Source: Megamerina dolium
Taxonomy: Eukaryota; Arthropoda; Insecta; Diptera; Megamerinidae
NCBI GenBank assembly: GCA_963854835.1
Contig: OY978526.1
Coordinates: 87,534,846-87,598,845, forward strand
DNA: 64,000 nucleotides
Reading direction: 5' to 3'
The notes below the pieces were generated by a model. The model was given only the letters and a program-made list of their open reading frames with translations, had not been told where the DNA came from and made no database searches. The position numbers and the translations under genes were made by a program. This document shows, in pieces, positions 35,053 to 47,957 of the stretch (its first letter is position 1; each line of letters begins with the position of its first letter).

Positions 35053-35276
35053 CATTAGTATGCAATTAATATTACCAGAGATGTTATATTTTAGAGTCAT
35101 CTATCGACAATTTGTTACCGAACTTTTTCGAACTATTTGAACTATTTTGAACCATATTTGGAAGTCAAAGCGTGTGGGATTGTCTGCAAATAAATTAAAC
35201 AAAACTCTTTACCTAGAGATTAAGAGTGACAAAAGAGTAGAAAAATTGCATTTAATTCGGTTGTTAACGCCAAGGA

Positions 35277-35680
35277 GTGGGTGCCGTGTAGCTCAGTGGT
35301 TAATGTGTTGGCCTTCTGATCTGTAGGTTGTAAGTTCAATCCCCGGCTGAAGCATAACAAATTTAATATCGCAAAGTTTTTGCTTTCGAACGGTACCCAC
35401 CTGCCGGCAAGAATTGGCAATTTTTCCGGCAGTAATAATTTGCAAAAAAATGCTTCTTTTAAGAGCTCTATGTCAAAACTAAGTTAAAGTAATGTCACAA
35501 GGGTTTTGCCCTTCGGAACCGGCTAATATAAGTAGGTCCCTTTTAATGCTGTCCCTTCTAATTTAACACGCACATCAGTATTGGAAGAGAATCTCTGTGG
35601 TATCACAATGGGCTTTTATGGCCTAAGTGTGTCCTCTCAGAGGGAGTGCAGCCACAATAACCTAACCTAACCTAACCTAG
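35277..35680 (+). mobile_element. tRNA-derived SINE, tail type B, with target-site duplication
   Basis: Complete: GTGGGTGCCGTGTAGCTCAG head (one extra base before the A box), body and a tail of CCTAACCTAACCTAAC. The flanks CGCCAAGGA (35268-35276) and CACCAAGGA (35681-35689) form a 9-bp duplication with one mismatch. Confidence 0.9.
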
Positions 35681-35930
35681 CACCAAGGAAATGTCAGATA
35701 TTGGAACTTGCTCAATTTTCGAAAAATATATAAAACGGGTTTACCATTAAGATCTTGAATGCTTTGAACTTTCACTGTGAATGCATCCTTAAACCGTTTA
35801 CCGAATTGTTTATGTTAAAACATTCAGAAAAAACAGCATTTTCGAAAATATTCACTTAATTTTTGGTTGTGATTCTCGTCCCAGTAGACAAGCAAGTCTA
35901 GTGAAAAATTTCCGTATGCCAGTGAAACAA

Positions 35931-36420
35931 GGGGTTGATCAAATATAGCTGCCGTTCAAGCAGCCGCCGCAAACTAACCCAAACGTTCTTAAGAATTGGG
36001 CATTGGATAGGCTACACTATGCTAAATTTTTCAAAAGGAGATTGGCCCGCATCCTTATAATATCAAGTTAACTCAAGGACCAAAGTCAACACGGGTTGAT
36101 CAAATATAGCAGCCGTCGCAAACTAACCCAAACAGTCGTTCCTTCAACGTCCTTAAGAATTGGGCATTGCTTAGGCTACACTATGCTGAATTTTGCGAAA
36201 GGAGATTGACTTGCACCCTTATAAGATCAAGTTAAATCAAGGACTAAAGTCAACACGGGTTGATCAAATATAGCAGCCGTCGCAAACTAACCCAAACAGT
36301 CGTTCCTCCAACGTCCTTAAGAATTGGGCATTGCTTAGGCTACACTATGCTGAATTTTGCGAAAGGAGATTGACTTGCACCCTTATAAGATCAAGTTAAT
36401 TCAAGAACTAAAGCCATTAT
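35931..36420. repeat. ~165-bp tandem repeat, about three copies
   Basis: Units starting GGTTGATCAAATATAGC occur at 35933, 36093 and 36258 (spacing 160 and 165). Each continues with GCAAACTAACCCAAAC, AAGAATTGGGCATTG and a shared end CCTTATAA-ATCAAGTTAA. The second and third units are more alike than the first. Confidence 0.92.
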
Positions 36421-38587
36421 ATATTAATATTTTTTTTTTTTTAATCTTCGAAGATTCCTTTAAATGGTTACAATCATGTGATTAACATAAATATACCCTC
36501 ATAGTTGGTTGCAGAGTATACAAATTGTATTCATAATAATATCATATATTAAATGTTCATCTTAGGTATAAAAACATGTGCTGAATATAGTAATAATAAA
36601 TTTTTTTTGTGTGTTTCTAACAGTTTTGAAAGTGCTTACGACAGCATCTGTTGCTCTTCATTTCAATTTATATGTATGTGTATGTATATATGTATTGTAT
36701 CATTCACGTATGTTATTATTTGCATATGCCTTTTCCTTCTTTTATGAAAGTCACATCTTCTTATCAAAACTATCTCATAGTACGATACTTAAGTTTAATT
36801 AACACTTGAATAGCAATATTTTATTAATCAATGTTTTTTTGTTCGAATTCAGTCACATTTGAATAATAACAATGAAATTGTTGATTTTTTAATTAGTAAA
36901 AATTGGAAACCAGAACAACTACACGAGTCAAAACAAGTAATAACACAACCCATTTAACAATTGATTAGCATAACTTCCTGAATTATGTACTCGTACACAT
37001 GTACACAGGCATATTTAAATAACTCAAGTTGTGTTCTTTATACATATATAATACAATTCTTAAGTTATTATGTACAATTTATGATTTGAAAGCCTGCTTC
37101 AAAAAAAAAAAATTAACTATTAATAGGCACCCATAAAGAGGAATGTACATTCATAGTTGAGTAATTATATATACATAATTGGTTTGTATAATTTGTTTGT
37201 TTTGTTTATTTGTAGCTTCTTTAATTTGATTTAGCATCAGCACGAGTAAATTAAGTATTTGATACTTTCGAAAATTGAATACTTACGGAATATTAATGAT
37301 TGTCAGCATATATATGTACGTATACATAAATATGGCACACGCGTAGGTGCTAACATACATACCATATATGATGTGTGTGGGAAGTTTTAAGGAAATATAC
37401 TATTTATTTTAAAGTCAAAACATATAAGTGATATAATGTCCAAAATAAAATTTATTTCATATGAAATTTTGACATTTAACTTTTGATGTGGTGAGATAAG
37501 TAGATATCGTAAAACACTATACTATAGAATGCGACGATCCTACTGCGTCGATGCTAACATAGAAATGACTGAAGTTATACATATATCAGCAATTACTTCT
37601 GAATCGAATAACCACTCTACTCCTACTCCTGGAAAATATTGCATGTATTTAGGCAGTAACTAATGCTTGAATCATTACACAATAATAGTATAAATAATAT
37701 AAATTTTGTTTGTGACACCATTGCAGAGTACTAAAAGATTACATTCAATTGAATTGCATTCAATGACATCATACTTAATGCATAATAATTTGTGATTGCA
37801 GATATACGATATCATGTTGATTCAAAATACTCTGTGAAGTCGTTTTTAGTCACCGATTCGTTATTCATTTAGTAGAGTCTCTCTTGGAATCAGGAGAATG
37901 AATTGTTCCTCTGCAGTCCTGTACTCCTAAGGTGCTTGAAGGAATGTGAAGTCAAATTTTGGGCTATATATTTGTTTTGGCTACGGAAGACAAGAGTTAT
38001 CAAAGATTATTAGATTACATACAGCAAGTAATTGCATTTTATTTATTAACGAATGCATTCAAAATTAAATATTACACTATTTGACAGGTAATACCATTCA
38101 ATCCATATGATTCGAAGTTAATCATGACTGTCAAATAGCATTTGAGGCCAATTGACTGCAAATCCTTTTTAACAAGTGACTATCAAGAGAATTTATTTAA
38201 TTCTATGTGAATTCAATTAAATTGAAATTTCTTTAAAGTGACTAGTCCTAGTTTTGAATCCCATACCTTTGCATTCCGTCACAAAAACATTACATTCACC
38301 CATTGCCAAACGACATTTTACTAAATTACTAAATGAAAAAATTTCAAATTAGATCCTTAACCGCATTCAATTATGTTAATACAATTCAATAACAATTCAA
38401 TTCAATAATCAATTGATTGCATTATTTTATAGTTCTGTACCCTAACGAGTTAAGGGCAAATTTGTTAAATGTAAATATTGCACTTAATTAAATTCGATTT
38501 GCATAAAATAATTTAAATGTGATTGTTTTCCGCAAATAAATTGAAATTTACTTGCGTATAGTAAATATATACATACATATGTATATA
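36421..38587. other. AT-rich spacer
   Basis: No supported gene or recognised repeat over about 2.1 kb. Confidence 0.35.
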
Positions 38588-39694
38588 CTAGTGGTGTCAA
38601 CCCCGGGATTCCAGTATTACAAAATCTCGATATTGGGTTTGGTTGATTTCGCGATTTTCAGAATAAAGCTCAATATGCTGTAGAAAAAAATTATATTCTG
38701 TAGAACTGGCATATGTTTTCTTATTCGGTGTAGAAATAAGAGTCAAATGTCATTTTTGACAGTCATTGTGAAAAAATTTATTTAAAAACAATCGAAAATG
38801 AGAAATAAGAAATTTTCGAATATTTGACTAGTCTATGCAGTTTATAACTGATTGTATTTACCTTCATTACTGAAATCAACAACACATTATATTAATAAAA
38901 TCATAAATAAATAAATGTTTTCAAATACTTATGTACATCATTGCTTGTATTTAAATCATTTGAAATAATCATAACGAAATAAACATATGCCTACAGTCTC
39001 TACAAGCCTACAAGATTACTACAAATATCAACCCTAATTATTTTCAACAGCGTACTTACTCAGTAAAGAAAACGAAAATAATATATTTTCACATTTCGTT
39101 TCAAATTATCAATTTTTTATTGCAGCGGAATTTAATTTTTACAGCTTACTGTGCTAAAAAAAAATTAACTTGCTAATTATAGACATAATTTTTATAAATA
39201 TTATAAATATTAAAATATTATTTTATATATATTAAAAAGTTGAAGAGAAATAGGTTTTTGTCAAGTGTCTGAGAATGAGTGGATTTTCTATGCGAAATAA
39301 TGCCATGTGACAGACATCTGGTAAAAATACCATGGCAACTAGACTATGAAATATACTTTACTAGATGAGTGACAGACTTGACATAGTAAAGTATTCATAG
39401 TAAATCATATGTTTTTGACAGCTGCTTTTCATTTTTTTGTTAATACTAATAATATCGTTATAATTTGTTGTCTTTATGTAAGTAAATATGTATTTATAAT
39501 CATTTAATAATGTATTTTTCTTTTAAAACTAAAGACTTTACTTCAATTTTACATATTCTTTCAAATTTTTTAAAACACCCTATAACATTCTATAATTCCA
39601 GAATTCAAGCAGTCCAGCATATGTAATTCTAGCTATTAGAAACTCTTGAAATTCTCGGGATACGCAAGAAGTTTCAAAATTGGCACACCTAGTG
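38588..39694. mobile_element. possible 1.1-kb DNA transposon remnant
   Basis: The ends look weakly inverted: TAGTGGTGTCAACCCCGGGA at the left, and CTAGGTGTGCCAATTTTG when the right end is read in reverse, both followed by a GGGAT/CTCGGGAT-like block. No clear target duplication and no transposase are seen. Tentative. Confidence 0.3.
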
Positions 39695-41202
39695 CCTATA
39701 CATACATACATACATACATATGCGTGCATCACATTATAATTTCGTTCTGTTGTTTACACAAATGCTCGTTTGGAGTGCGGATAAGTAATTGTGCGCAAAA
39801 AAAAAGGAAACATAAAAAACAAAAAATCACTAGCAAACGAATGTAATTTAAATAAACAAATTTAAATTATTTAAACGTGTAACGGCAGCCCACTATATTC
39901 ATAGATATTTAAGGTACCTCTATCCGTAACTATAAGGTCGCGTCAATATCGATCAGCCAATCTCATTAACTACTAATCTCACTCTGCTTCTTCTTTTTTA
40001 TTGTTTTAATAGGGTTTATATTACATCTTACTATGATTATAGCATAGAAAATAAAATTAGTTACTTTTTTTAATAAAATATTTATTTATTTATATATTTA
40101 TTAACTAACTTGAAATTGAAAATTGAAAGTCAATTGTCAGGTTTGGCTGCTCAGACTTTAAGCTTAGTGGTTTTTTATTGTAGTCATGTATGTTACATGT
40201 TTATTATTATCAAGTAGTATATAAATAAATATATATATTACGCTATTACAACAGAATATTAGAACTATATTGAAAATTTGAATAAATTAGAATGATGTCA
40301 TAATGATAATAAAGAAAATATTTTCGCTTAACGATGTGATGCGTAATACATTTGAAATTTGTAATTTAATTTTCAATATTGAAATTTAAGAAAAAAAAAA
40401 TACAATTTAAGAAAAATACCCATACTACTACTAATAATAATAATAATTCTTCAGGTGTGGCTTTTTTTTAAGCATATAATAAAACCGAATTGGCAACAAT
40501 TTGGGGTCATCACCTATCATGAGATGATTTAGCATCGCCATTCATATACAAAATTTATTCAAATCACATTTCAAGCAACAGATTGTGATGCGCTTAATAA
40601 TTTGAGCTTACTATGTATGCACATCTATGTCGATACGAAAGCAATTGGTAACATGTGGGAGAGCAATTTTGAAACGAATCAACGAGTCATGTGCACACAA
40701 ACATATATGTATATGTAGCTAATTGTACGTATGATGTTGCTTTGGTAGCATACTTAATTGAATATTGTGTAATTGTATTCGTATATATTATGTATTTTGT
40801 ATTATACATATTACGATATTAATGTTCAGTATGCACCATGTTGTACGAGCTACATACATATATTCAGATATGGTGGTAAGTTCTCTTTCTGTGGGTCCTT
40901 GAATATTTTTCGTAACACACCGGCATGTGGGAACCATAATTGCAATAAATTATTAATCCAAGTTAATGTTGGGACCACGCAAAATACTTCAATCCCGTAC
41001 AGCGCTTGGGCAAAAATCGAACGAGGTGAAGTATTTCTATGAAACTTCGTACACTTCTCACAAATCAGGTTTGAAAACTAGATTTGATCAGCAATTGAAT
41101 TAAAATGTTGGTTTTTTAATAAGGTAGCTCGTATTTTTTATCCCAAAATCATTACATTTTCTTACGTGGGTTTGTGGCTCAAAAAGATGGTATAATTATA
41201 TC
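39695..41202. other. AT-rich spacer
   Basis: Nothing supported. Short open frames only. Confidence 0.35.
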
Positions 41203-42016
41203 AAGTGTAGTAAAAAGAAATCCATTCGGAACCATTTAAATAAGGCTGGATACAAAAAGAAGCTCGATGTATAGGTGCCACACGGGTTAAAGCAAAACAA
41301 CCTCATGGACCGAATTTTCATCTGCGAATTGCTGCTGAATCGCAACAAAATCGATCCATTTCTGAAGCGGATGGTTACTGGTGATGAAAAGTGGGTCACT
41401 TACGACAACGTCAAGCGAAAACGGTTGTGGTCGAATCACGGTGAGCCGGCGCAAACGGTGGCCAAGCCAGGATTGACGGCCAGGAAAATTTTGCTATGTG
41501 TTTGGTGGGATTGGCAGGGAATCATCTACTATGAGCTGCTTCCCTACGGCCAAACTCTTAATTCGGACCTGTACTGTCAACAATGAAGGAAGCAATTGCC
41601 CTGAAGCAGCCAGCTTAGGCCAATAGGAAAGGAATTGTGTTCCATCAGGAAAACGCCAGGTCACACACATCGATAGTGACTCGCCAGAAGCTCCGGGAGC
41701 TTGGTTGGGAGGTTCTTATGCATTCACCTTATAGTCCGGACCTGGCACCAAGTGATTACTAGCTGTTCCTGTCTATGGCGAATGATTTTGCTGGTGAAAA
41801 ATTCGCCTCAAGAGAAGCATGTGAAAATCGACTGTTCCAGTTTTTTGCCAATAGGGACGAGGGTTTCTATGTGAGTGGCATTATGCAATTACCTTCGAAA
41901 TGGCAACAAGTATCGAACAAAACGATGCATATTTGACTTCAATCGGATCATTCTAACTATGATAAATAAAATATTCAATTTAATGCAAAAATAATGGATT
42001 TCTTTTTACTAGACCT
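41203..42016 (+). pseudogene. mariner family 2, N-terminal deletion copy
   Basis: The 5' end AAGTGTAGTAAAAAGAAATC is fused to the HTH end (RNHLNKAGYKKKLD-like), then continues through FICELLLNRNKIDPFLKRMV, TGDEKWVTYDNVKRKR (first Asp region) and LLCVWWDWQGIIYYELL. After frame changes it reaches the C-terminal part and the inverted 3' end GGATTTCTTTTTACTAGACC. The DNA-binding domain is deleted. Confidence 0.88.
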
Positions 42017-43308
42017 TATATGTACAAAATTAATAAATTTTTATTGAAAACACCATTTTCAGAGTAATTTTCAAATTCTGGCTTGATATTTTCATTTTAA
42101 ACCCACTGGGCGGACACTGTGCCACAGAGCGATCGTGACACATCACATCGGAAGCTCGCAGTTCATCAAACACTACGTGATCCTTTCGGTTAATCGCTTT
42201 TTGTTTAAGAAATAGATATGTAGTTTTATGCTACCTGCTGGGTACAAAAGATCTTGTTTGGTCGCAGTACCCGTAACACTTGTGGTTGGCCCTCAGAGGC
42301 ATCAGCCGTAGGGCTTATATCCTCTAATAGACCTCGGTCTGGTTTCGTGTGATCCACTTGATGAACAAGGAATATGTTCTTGCTCCAACGTCACGCTCTC
42401 TTTTGATTGATTGATATCTGCTGGAGGTAAGTTGATCAGTTTGAATAGGATATCAGAAGTCTTCTAGTGGGGTGGCTAAATTTTTCAACCGTCATCATTT
42501 GCTTGAAGTAAATAAACACGATTATCACCACCAATCTAGATACCAATTTGATATTACATTTTTTTTTTAAATCTACTACTGTTCACCTTCCCATTATTAT
42601 AATATAAATCATCGCATAAACTAAAGCACATATATAGCTTATGACCATTTGGGAAACAATTTTTGTGGTTACGTATACTTATACGTATGCTTATAAATAT
42701 TCGATTTTTCTTATACAGAAACACAATTCCATAAATTCCAATTTCATACAATCTCTATATCCTATATAGCGACTTAATGTCCATTCTAAGAGAAAAATCC
42801 TATTATGTTAATATATTTATCTATAGAATTTAATCTTCTTTTTCCGACGTGTATCTAAGGCATCGCTTTATGATTGAGTGTGAGGCCAAATGGTATCATC
42901 GACCACATCAACGCACGCAAATGTTTGTGCGTTGCCCTTATGTTTACACCCATAGATATGATACTCATACATGTACGTAGATATTTCGTACTAGTATTAT
43001 TCTGCAACGATTCATTCATACGTAGAAGATATATGAGGATGTAAGCTAAGAATCAAATTTCGAGTAGGAAATTTGTGTGTGGAACATTTCAAATTAAATT
43101 CTTTGTTATGCAGATGACAAATTATTGTATGTGTATAAAGTTTTAAAAGGTCCAACTTTTCAATATACTCTATACGAACATGTAGATATATGTAAATTGA
43201 TTTTTGATATGTAATAATATTGTAATAATACCATTTATTTATATAAAATGAATAACACAAAGAAAGAATATAATAATAATAATTTTATTTTATATCACAT
43301 ATATAGGT
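42017..43308. other. spacer; first 470 bp GC-richer and unidentified
   Basis: 42100-42480 is less AT-rich than its surroundings and may be a decayed retroelement, but I recognise no motif. The rest is AT-rich with no gene. Confidence 0.3.
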
Positions 43309-43668
43309 GCCGTTACTCAGTTGATTTGTGCATTGGTCTTCTGTGAATGAGGTCGTCTTTTTGTCTCCCGACCGGAGGAATTTAAATATTCAAAAATAAT
43401 ATTTCTTTCATACCTGTGTCCATCTGCAACTGGAGATTCTTATAGCACTAACAATTTGCACATGAAAAATCTTCAAACAGAACTCTGTGATAAAAGCTCA
43501 GAAAAAGTAATGTTTTCTGAAGTTTGGAACCTGCACATTTGGATACTATTTAAATTTAACTCACCCACACACAATACTTTACTGTTTTTATGCTATTCAA
43601 TTTGTCGCCTCCGGGATTCGAACTTACGACTTAAGCACAGAAGATCAATGCACTAAGTAACTGAGAAA
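43309..43668. mobile_element. SINE-like unit with two opposed tRNA-like heads
   Basis: The left end reads GGTGCCGTTACTCAGTTGAT...GTGCATTGGTCTTCTGTG. The right end, read in reverse, gives CTCAGTTACTTAGTGCATTG...TCTTCTGTG with a B-box-like GTTCGAATCCC. Between them is SINE body sequence (AACTCTGTGATAAAAGCTC). Both ends are diverged from the other copies. Confidence 0.65.
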
Positions 43669-44266
43669 ATAATGGTTACAATAAGGAAGTACATGATCTA
43701 TTCAAAGTTTCTATGTACATTGTTGACTACATCATCCAAAAGCAAACACACATACACAGGCGAATGTTAGTGTCACTATCAATTGCAAGTTCTACCGCAA
43801 CAAAGGCACAATCACACTTGTTGGTAACATCAACAAATTATTTAATGCCTTTCGGGTAATGAGTGTAAAGTTATTTTACTTCAAAAATTTGTTGATTTTT
43901 AACTCCAACTATTTTAATCGTACTCAAGAATCGTTTGTGCACAAATTAAAAGTACGAGCTTTTCAAAATTGCAATGTCATCGTTGTCATCGAGATGCACA
44001 CTCAAGTACTATTTGATGAAATGCACTTCGATGTAAAGTAATAGTTAAAGTGTAAATAATGTATTGATGAAGATGGAATGATTGCAAAAAAGAAGTGTAA
44101 CACAAACATATAAAGTGCAACATTAACTTTTACAAATAACCTAACTGATTTGTTATCGCTTAAATGAGAGTTATATTCATGAAAACTATTTCTTTAGGCG
44201 ATTTTTTTTTTGCTTCCAGGTTCAATTTGATTTGTCATATATTATGATTTGTAAATTGATTGATTA
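43669..44266. other. AT-rich spacer
   Basis: Nothing recognised. Ends in the SINE target site TAAATTGATTGATTA at 44252-44266. Confidence 0.3.
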
Positions 44267-44623
44267 GTGGGTTCCGTAACTCAGTGGTTAGTGTGTAGGC
44301 CTTCTGATCTGTAGGTCGTGGTTCAATTCCCGGCTCATGCATAACAATTTTAATATCGAAACTATTTTTCTTTCGAACGGTACCCACCTGTCAGCAAGCA
44401 ATTGGTAATTCTTCCGAACAAGTAACTACTTGCCATAAAAAAGCTTCTAAAAGAACTTTGTGACAAAGCTCAGAAAAAGTGATGTTCTGCCGTTCGGAAC
44501 CGGCTAAAATAAGTAGGTCCCTTCTAATACTGTCCAAAATTTAACACGCACAACAGTAATGGAAGAGAAGCTCCTCCTATGAGCCCTTCGGGGCTTTAAG
44601 TGCCACATATTTATTTAACTTTT
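44267..44623 (+). mobile_element. tRNA-derived SINE, tail type A, perfect 15-bp target duplication
   Basis: Complete: head GTGGGTTCCGTAACTCAGTG, B box GGTTCAATTCC, body, tail GGGCTTTAAGTGCCACATAT. TAAATTGATTGATTA at 44252-44266 and 44624-44638 is an exact duplication. Confidence 0.95.
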
Positions 44624-44638
44624 TAAATTGATTGATTA

Positions 44639-45364
44639 ACTACGCACAGTGTTATCCTGCTGGAAAAATTGGTGAGAATAAACGTTATAAAATCCAAAAA
44701 AAAAATCGTATGACTGGTTGTGCGTTAATTAAATTAAAGAACATGTTCTTGTATTATTAAATGTATTAAAAATTTATGCTTTATGGTAATGCACAACTAA
44801 ATTAATACGTACAAATGTATTAATTTTATGCTAAAAACTCGAATCTGACAGCTCAATTGTTGTATTACTAATGGAATGTGGTTAAAGCTAGAATGTGAAT
44901 TTTGTAAGAAAGTATGTATGTGTATCCACACTGAAAATGGTGCAATTTGATATATTTTTTGTAAATGCCAGTATCCTCAACAAAGCCAGAAGCCTTCAAA
45001 CACGATTACTTTTTGATCTGGAATTAATAACGCAACATTAGACGGCGTGTTTTATTTGACATACTCATACTTAGCTAGTAGCGATAAATACATGGAAAAA
45101 CAATTAACTTTAGCGAGTATAACTATAGACACTAAAAATCTTTTCATACTTACTTAGTTTAGTGCTGCCAATTACTTTCGTTTTTCTACTGTACAGAGAT
45201 GTTACTAATCGATGTCTATTTACTTATACGTCAAAAATGTTATAATTAAGAAAGAGAAGAATATGAAAATATTAAAATAAAATTATTTCACTATTTTTAA
45301 TACATTTAAACAATAAAATAATCAGAATTTATCCAATTTAAAATTTATGTTAAAATAAAAATTA
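44639..45364. other. AT-rich spacer
   Basis: Nothing recognised. Confidence 0.3.
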
Positions 45365-46048
45365 AATCAACTCTGTTTAGAAAAAATTAACATCTATGTC
45401 GTTTTATTGACATAGTTTTTAATTTGAAAATTTGCGATCAATTATTTATATTTATTTATCAATTGTCTATATTGATTTGCCAACATATGGCAAAAAAAAA
45501 GCAAAAAAATTATTTAAATCAAATCAAATCAATTCTATTTAGAAAAAATTAACATCTATGTCGTTTTATGGGTGCCGTGGCTCAGTGGTTAGTGTGTTGG
45601 CCTTCTGATCTGTAGGTCGTGGTTCAATCTCCGGCTCATGCATAACAAATTTAATATCGAAAAGATTTTTCTTTTGAACGGTACCCACCTGTCGGCTAGC
45701 AATTGGCAATTCTTCCGACAGTAACAACTTGCCATGAAAAAGCTTCTAATAGAACTCTGTGACAAAGCTCAGAAAGTGATGTCGCAAGGGTTCTGCCGTT
45801 CGGAACCGGCTAAAATAAGTAGGTCCCTTCTAATACTGTCCAAAATTTAACACACAGTAATTGAAGAGAAGCTCGGCCAATGCTCCAATTCGCTAATTCG
45901 ATGCTTTAAGTGTCACATATTTATTTATTTTTATGTCGTTTTATTGATAAATTTATAAATCATTTTTTTAATTTGAAAATTTGCGATCAATTGCCTATAT
46001 TTATTTACCAATTGTCTATATTGATTTGCCAATATATGGCAAAAAATG
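45365..46048. repeat. ~160-bp tandem duplication split by a SINE
   Basis: Copy 1 spans about 45365-45505. Copy 2 begins at about 45528 (CTATTTAGAAAAAATTAACA), is interrupted at 45569, and resumes at 45945 through GAAAATTTGCGATCAATTG and GATTTGCCAATATATGGC. The two copies match closely apart from small differences. Confidence 0.85.
45570..45931 (+). mobile_element. tRNA-derived SINE, tail type A, inside a duplicated segment
   Basis: Complete copy with head GGGTGCCGTGGCTCAGTGG and tail TAAGTGTCACATATTTATTT. The exact 13-bp duplication TATGTCGTTTTAT is at 45557-45569 and 45932-45944. Confidence 0.94.
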
Positions 46049-47400
46049 ATTTGAAAAAATTATTTAATAAACAAAATGAACCCAAAAAATATACTTTAAT
46101 CAACTACCCCAAAACGATTGTATCCATACAAACATGCATACGTATGTATTCGTATTCGAATAGGATAGAGTACATAATAATAGACAGAGGCCACACACAT
46201 CAGGCCTGAAAATATTGCTCGTTTATATGCAAGCATATGGGTATTGATTCGAGTATTTTTATGACACTTTTCTATTATTTATGAACGAACGTGACTTTAT
46301 GATTAACTTCTTCGTTACGTTCTAACGTCACGATTGATGGCTATCGATACACACGTATGGCAGTCCAGGAATACTGATACTGATATGTATGTTCATTTTT
46401 ATAGCACATTTCGGATTTTTGTGTTCGGCACATGTTCCGTTTTCTTGATTTTTATTCTCTTTTCATTTCTTGTATTACCAATGTAGCGTAATTTATTTGT
46501 ACGTAGTATATAAATTAAAGTTGTCATTATCTATTGACTTTTTTTTTTGTTTTTTGGAATAATAAGAAATCAAGCGCAGCACTCAGACATTTATTGGTCC
46601 ATTGTACTGCGCTCGAAGTTCTATTTTATTGTGTTTTAAATCTACTAGTTCTCCGAAGAAATCGGAGTAGATCCTGTGGTGCTAAAGACCCAAGAGTTTT
46701 GGCTCTCAGCACGTCAGTGTCAAAGACTTCAAACCTGATTCGAACGAAAGTTCATGAAGTTCACGTCAAATTTTTTATTTTTAATGCTTCAAAGACTTGG
46801 CATTTTAAGCGAATTTTTGGAATTAAGATATATCTAATACAATGAGTATCACTTGCCTGGGGAAATTGCCTTCTGCGGTGCTCTCCAACCTATACACATC
46901 TTCCCAAACAGCTCTCGCGTTATCTTCATTTTATAAAGGTGCCAATTTTAATGAATTTCCTTTCCAAATATATCTCATTTCTGATGATCCAAATTGTATT
47001 ATTATGAATATGAAATTTTAGTCCAAAGAGGTACAGGTCTTAATATATTTTTGCGTAAGCTAAGTGTAAGCTAAGGTCCACCCTATGGCATACATGCAGG
47101 AGTATATACTCATATATATAAAAATGTGTTTCTTTTTGTTTGGTTTTTAATTAACTAGCTATCGTCACGATGATGGTTAATATAATTAAAATAAATTTGA
47201 TTTGACACTTATGAGATGGCAATATTTGTCAAATTTGTGCATTATATATTTCATCATAAAATACTAGTAATTTACTGTTCGATATTTTATTGTTATTTTA
47301 AAATTTAAAAATGCTATGTCGTTGACGTAATGTAGTTAGATTGGTAAACATTTGTTAAAAAGCATATAATTAATTTAGGTAAAAAAAAAAAATATATATA
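46049..47400. other. spacer
   Basis: Mostly AT-rich. 46560-46920 is somewhat less so, with a 103-codon open frame that shows no domain and is not supported as a gene. Confidence 0.35.
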
Positions 47401-47731
47401 TAAATAAATATGTGGCACTTAATGCCCCGAAAGTCTCATTGGCCGAGCTTCTCTTCCATTACTGTTGTTCGTGTTAAATATTGGACAGTATTAGAAGGGA
47501 TCTACTTATTTTAACCGGTTCCGAACGGTAGAACCCTTGTGACATCACTTTTTCTGAACTTTGTCACAGAGTTCTTTTAGAAGCTTTTTTATGGCAAGTT
47601 GTAGCTGCCGGAAGAATTGCCAATTGCTTGCCGACAGGTGGGTACCGTTCGAAAGAAAAATCTTTTCGATATTAAATTTGTTATGCATCAGCCGGGGATT
47701 GAACCACGACCTACAGATCAGAAGGCCAACA
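47401..47731 (-). mobile_element. tRNA-derived SINE, tail type A, A-box end lost
   Basis: The tail (AAATATGTGGCACTTAATGC) is at the low end and the body and B box (GATTGAACCACGACC) are complete. The sequence stops right after the AGAAGGCCAACA motif, so the A box is missing. Confidence 0.85.
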
Positions 47732-47957
47732 TAAAATTGTATGTATTGCTTGACGTAAGATATGTAGACTTGTCTAACGCTTCTACGTACAGAGAATCGA
47801 TGACATTACGTACGAGTATGTATAGATTGTCATTTTCCTTTTTTTATGTTTTGGTTTTCATTTTCTTCTAATATCCTTATTTTCTTATACCAACCATTCA
47901 GTCACTTTTGTTGACTTCATTCACTTAACATAGATGCTTTTCTTTGTGAGAATTTTT

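Noticed and set aside
40773..41042. 89-codon open frame
   Set aside because: No recognisable domain and no splice sites that would tie it to a transcript.
46534..46845. 103-codon open frame as a gene
   Set aside because: No signal, domain or splice support. The composition looks like translated low-complexity DNA.
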